Assembly (NCBI RefSeq): GCF_004564235.1
Contig: NZ_SOMN01000004.1
Location: 62,001-126,000 of the forward strand
Origin: Cohnella luojiensis
GTDB lineage: Bacteria; Bacillota; Bacilli; Paenibacillales; Paenibacillaceae
Direction: 5' to 3'
Length of the DNA stretch: 64,000 bases
Part shown: positions 61,275 through 64,000 of the stretch, piece after piece
Layout of the letters: every line of letters starts with the position of its first letter
Position numbering within the stretch: the stretch's first letter is position 1
Translations under genes and position numbers: made by a program
Notes under the pieces: model-generated
Told to the model about the DNA's origin: nothing
What the model saw: only the letters and a program-made list of their open reading frames with translations
The model's database searches: none

Positions 61275-62207
61275 ATGCGCAAACAAAATCTATGGATCGA
61301 AAAGGGAGAGCAATTTTTCGCGAACGGGCTTTCCTTATACGTCAATCGCGTCAGCGAGCGTTTCGAATTGCCTGAGCACGCGCATGACTTCATCGAGATC
61401 TGCTACGTATGGGCAGGCAGCGGATTTCATTACATCGAAGACCAAACGATTCGCGTCACGCAGGGAGATTTGTTTTTCCTCCCCGTCGGCGTCTCGCATA
61501 TTTTCCGTCCGTCTTCCCCTAACCCCAAAGAACCGCTTATCATCGGAAATTGTATTTTCGACGAAACGATTTTTCGATTCCTAACCTTGATCCTTCCCCT
61601 CGAATACGGCCTATATCGCTTCCGCGAAATTAGCTCCGAGTCGGATCGTTGGCTGCAAATGCGCGAGAGATCGGGTGAATTCGGGCATTTGTTCGAGTCT
61701 TTGCTTAAGGAATTCGAGAGCAAGCGGACGGGTTACGAGACGATGATGTGCGGTCTTCTCCTGCAATTGCTTATCGGGATGGAACGAGCTATGAACCCGG
61801 AAATAGAAACGCAAGGAGATCCCGCGGCAAGACGTATGGACCGAATTTATCCTTACGTAAGGGAGCATCTGCATGAGAAGCTATCGTTAACCGACGTTGC
61901 ACAGCATGTCGGCGTCGGGGAGAGGCAGCTTCAACGCATTCTAGCGGAACACGCCGGACTCTCATTCACCGCCCTCTTGAACAAGGAAAGGATCGACCGC
62001 AGCTGCCAACTGCTGGCCGATCCTTCGTCAAGCTTCTTTACTATCGCGGACATTGCCGCGAAGGTCGGAATTTACGATCTCAAAAGGTTTTACAAACAGT
62101 TCAAGCTGGCTACCGGCCAAACTCCCGCCCGTTACCGCCAAGAACATGAGGTCACCAACGACTTCCGCCGGGAGATGGGCAATTCGCCTTCTCCAGCTTC
62201 GCTTTGA
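61275..62207 (+). CDS. AraC-family regulator divergent from GH78
   Basis: A 310-aa regulator: cupin (HDFIEICYVWAGSGFHYIED, GDLFFLPVGVSHIF) and AraC HTHs (LTDVAQHVGVGERQLQRILA, IADIAAKVGIYDLKRFYKQF, QTPARYRQEH). It resembles RhaS/RhaR-type activators and is divergent from the rhamnosidase. ATG at 61275 is used. Its last 56 bases overlap the convergent Cys-rich gene at 62152. Confidence 0.91.
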   Translation: MRKQNLWIEKGEQFFANGLSLYVNRVSERFELPEHAHDFIEICYVWAGSGFHYIEDQTIRVTQGDLFFLPVGVSHIFRPSSPNPKEPLIIGNCIFDETIFRFLTLILPLEYGLYRFREISSESDRWLQMRERSGEFGHLFESLLKEFESKRTGYETMMCGLLLQLLIGMERAMNPEIETQGDPAARRMDRIYPYVREHLHEKLSLTDVAQHVGVGERQLQRILAEHAGLSFTALLNKERIDRSCQLLADPSSSFFTIADIAAKVGIYDLKRFYKQFKLATGQTPARYRQEHEVTNDFRREMGNSPSPASL

Positions 62208-62406
62208 TGTCCATGAGGCATCCGCACCAACGGCAGGTCGTTCCGAATTGAAAAGCATCGCACTTCCGGCATTCGGACATCCTGCGCTCGTATTCCGCCT
62301 CGGTTGCCAGCTTAACGTTCTTCACCCGAATGGTCTCGCCGAATACTTTCGCGATTTCCTCGGGCGTCATATGCACGCTCTCTGTGCACCCTTTGCATTC
62401 GGCCAT
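62152..62406 (-). CDS. Small Cys-rich protein (DUF6171-like)
   Basis: An 84-aa protein with two zinc-ribbon-like Cys groups: CKGC near the start, then SECRKCDAFQFGTTCRWCGC. GGAGGAG before ATG at 62406 supports this start over 62433. The layout fits the DUF6171 family of small Firmicute proteins. Its 3' end overlaps the AraC gene antisense by 56 bases. It starts 30 bases after the GH51 stop. Function unknown. Confidence 0.75.
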   Translation of the reverse strand: MAECKGCTESVHMTPEEIAKVFGETIRVKNVKLATEAEYERRMSECRKCDAFQFGTTCRWCGCLMDIKAKLEKANCPSPGGSRW

Positions 62407-62435
62407 TTTCGACTCCTCCGCCAACGATGCCATCC

Positions 62436-63914
62436 TTAGCGTACCGCAAGCACGACGACGGATTTTGCCGGCAGCTTAACGATCAACTCGTTCCTTTCCA
62501 GACGGAAATCGGTGAATGCGCTTGGAGCTACGGCGTCAGGCTCATCGAACGTATTGTGGGCGTTCATTTCTTCCGAAGTTAGCGCGGTTGCTTGAACGCT
62601 CTCTGCTTGGCGTCCGCGGATATCGATGCGAACTTCCGCGCCGTCGGCGTGATGCAGGTTGCAAAGCGAGATGTGCATCACGTTATTCTCGTTGACGGAA
62701 ACCGATGCACTAATCTGGTCCAGCTTATCCCCTTCCGATTCGTATGCGGGCGAGATCAATGTGCTATCCACAAGCAATGCGTCTTGATGAACGTTATACA
62801 TCTCCATGACATGATAAGTAGGCGTCAGCAACATACGTCCGCCTTCCGTTAGAATGACCGACTGCAGCACGTTGACGATTTGCGCGATATTCGCCATTTT
62901 AACCCGATCGTTATGCTTGTGGAAAATGTTCAGGTTGATCCCCGCGACAAGCGCGTCCCGCAGCGTATTTTGCTGATAAAGGAACCCCGGATTGGTGCCC
63001 GGTTCAACGTTGTACCATGTGCCCCACTCATCGACGATAAGAGCCACGCGTTTCTCGGGATCGTACTTGGACATGATGGTCGAATGCTTCTCGATAATCG
63101 TGTCCATTTCAATCGTTTGCTGAAGCGTCTTGAACCATAATCTCTCATCGAATTCCGTTGAAGAGCCTTTATCCGCCCATACGGAAGTCGGAAGCGTATA
63201 GTGATGCAAGCTTAAGCCATCCATATACTTGCCAGCCATGCTCATAACCGTATCCGTCCAGCCGTATTCATAGGAGCCAGCTCCGCAAGCGATCTTGAAA
63301 ATCTTGCTCCCGCCGAAATTGCGCACGTATGCGGCATAATGACGATACAAGTCCGAGTAATATTCCGGACGCATGTCGCCGCCGCAGCCCCAGCTTTCGT
63401 TGCCGACGCCGAAATATTTGAGTTTCCACGGCTCGTCCCTGCCATTCTCCCTGCGCCAATTCGCCATCGGCGATTCCCCGTCGAACGTCATATACTCGAC
63501 CCACTCCGCCATCTCCCGAACCGTACCGCTACCCACATTCCCCGATATATAAGGCTCGGCGCCGATTAATTCGCAGAATCGCAAAAACTCGTGCGTGCCG
63601 AAATGATTGTTCTCAACCAAACCGCCCCAGTGGATGTTCACCATTCTCTTGCGGCTTTCCTTCGGACCGATTCCATCCTTCCACAGATAAGCATCGGCGA
63701 AACAGCCGCCCGGCCAGCGCAATACCGGAACTTTCAGCTTGCGAAGGGCTTCGATGACGTCCGTTCGCATGCCTTCGATATTCGGAATCGGCGAGTCTTC
63801 GCCCACCCAGATTCCCTCGTAGACGCATCGCCCAAGGTGCTCGGCGAAATGCCCGTAAATATTGCGATCGATTTTGCCTTTCGTTACATCCGCGTTAATG
63901 ATCAACTGTGCCAT
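62436..63914 (-). CDS. Alpha-L-arabinofuranosidase, glycoside hydrolase family 51
   Basis: A 492-aa intracellular enzyme releasing alpha-L-arabinofuranose. The sequence starts [20 protein letters not shown], with [20 protein letters not shown] next. The acid/base Glu is in [16 protein letters not shown] and the nucleophile in [18 protein letters not shown] precedes ATG at 63914. The nearest regulator is the AraC/GH78 pair; AT-rich dyads (ATTAAT) lie in its promoter. Confidence 0.95.
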   Translation of the reverse strand: MAQLIINADVTKGKIDRNIYGHFAEHLGRCVYEGIWVGEDSPIPNIEGMRTDVIEALRKLKVPVLRWPGGCFADAYLWKDGIGPKESRKRMVNIHWGGLVENNHFGTHEFLRFCELIGAEPYISGNVGSGTVREMAEWVEYMTFDGESPMANWRRENGRDEPWKLKYFGVGNESWGCGGDMRPEYYSDLYRHYAAYVRNFGGSKIFKIACGAGSYEYGWTDTVMSMAGKYMDGLSLHHYTLPTSVWADKGSSTEFDERLWFKTLQQTIEMDTIIEKHSTIMSKYDPEKRVALIVDEWGTWYNVEPGTNPGFLYQQNTLRDALVAGINLNIFHKHNDRVKMANIAQIVNVLQSVILTEGGRMLLTPTYHVMEMYNVHQDALLVDSTLISPAYESEGDKLDQISASVSVNENNVMHISLCNLHHADGAEVRIDIRGRQAESVQATALTSEEMNAHNTFDEPDAVAPSAFTDFRLERNELIVKLPAKSVVVLAVR

Positions 63915-64000
63915 TTTTAAAACTCCTTTACATATGAATTAATAAAAATATTAATCAATTAACTAAAACACAACATACAAAACAGAATATATCATTTTTA
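63915..64000. promoter_or_regulatory. AT-rich promoter of the GH51 gene
   Basis: Contains ATTAAT-AAAAAT-ATTAAT, two copies of a self-complementary hexamer 12 bp apart, followed by ATTAACT. It is cut by the window edge, so the full promoter is not seen. Confidence 0.4.

Overview
The window looks like a low-to-mid GC Firmicute of the Paenibacillus/Cohnella type. The reasons are the many carbohydrate-active enzymes (families GH99-like, GH38, GH2, GH4, GH78, GH51), the YesM/YesN-type two-component pair, seven AraC-type DNA-binding domains, an MsmX/UgpC-type sugar ATPase next to a large solute-binding protein, a bacillithiol-type YpdA reductase, a DUF3231 protein, and frequent GTG/TTG starts behind strong GGAGG ribosome-binding sites. 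No tRNA, rRNA or CRISPR was seen. The organism is inferred from gene content, not from a marker gene.

Layout. 1-16.4 kb is a glycan-use region: a sugar ABC operon (cut by the window edge), a secreted GH99-like enzyme divergent from a GH38 alpha-mannosidase, a YesM/YesN pair, an epimerase, and an ArsR-like regulator divergent from a GH2 enzyme with two dyads between them. 16.9-29 kb is housekeeping and envelope: TPM/LemA pair, carbonic anhydrase, LD-carboxypeptidase, VOC dioxygenase, a DUF3231 mini-operon with three small proteins, a MacB-like ABC operon with a small membrane protein, a Fsr-like MFS pump, and a COG4586/4587/3694-type ABC exporter. 29-34.8 kb holds two tandem serine-hydrolase (class C beta-lactamase fold) genes, YpdA, a YCF48/BNR-repeat lipoprotein and QueF behind a preQ1-like element. 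34.9-42 kb is sugar catabolism again: GH4 enzyme with AraC, a DMT transporter, and a LacI-ThuA-Gfo/Idh operon. 41.5-43 kb is a ClpP paralogue divergent from an ECF sigma factor. 43-51 kb is an accessory cluster of three PhyH-family oxygenases and three AraC regulators, interrupted by a group II intron. 51-64 kb has a ThuA-like protein, membrane proteins, AraC + Gfo/Idh + Hyi-like isomerase, nitroreductase, a cydB remnant, GH78 rhamnosidase + AraC, a small Cys-rich protein and a GH51 arabinofuranosidase.

The most unusual feature is not a gene. Seven intergenic stretches carry tandem repeats, and six of them have a period of 51 or 52 bp although their sequences fall into several unrelated families. 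The units contain short dyads, and two of the arrays abut gene remnants (cydB, an EmrB/QacA-type MFS). Other items worth checking are the 15-bp inverted pair between clpP and the sigma gene, the dyads between the ArsR-like gene and GH2, the cre-like sites at the glycosidase promoters, and the lipoprotein whose reading frame continues straight after the ypdA stop codon with no normal start.
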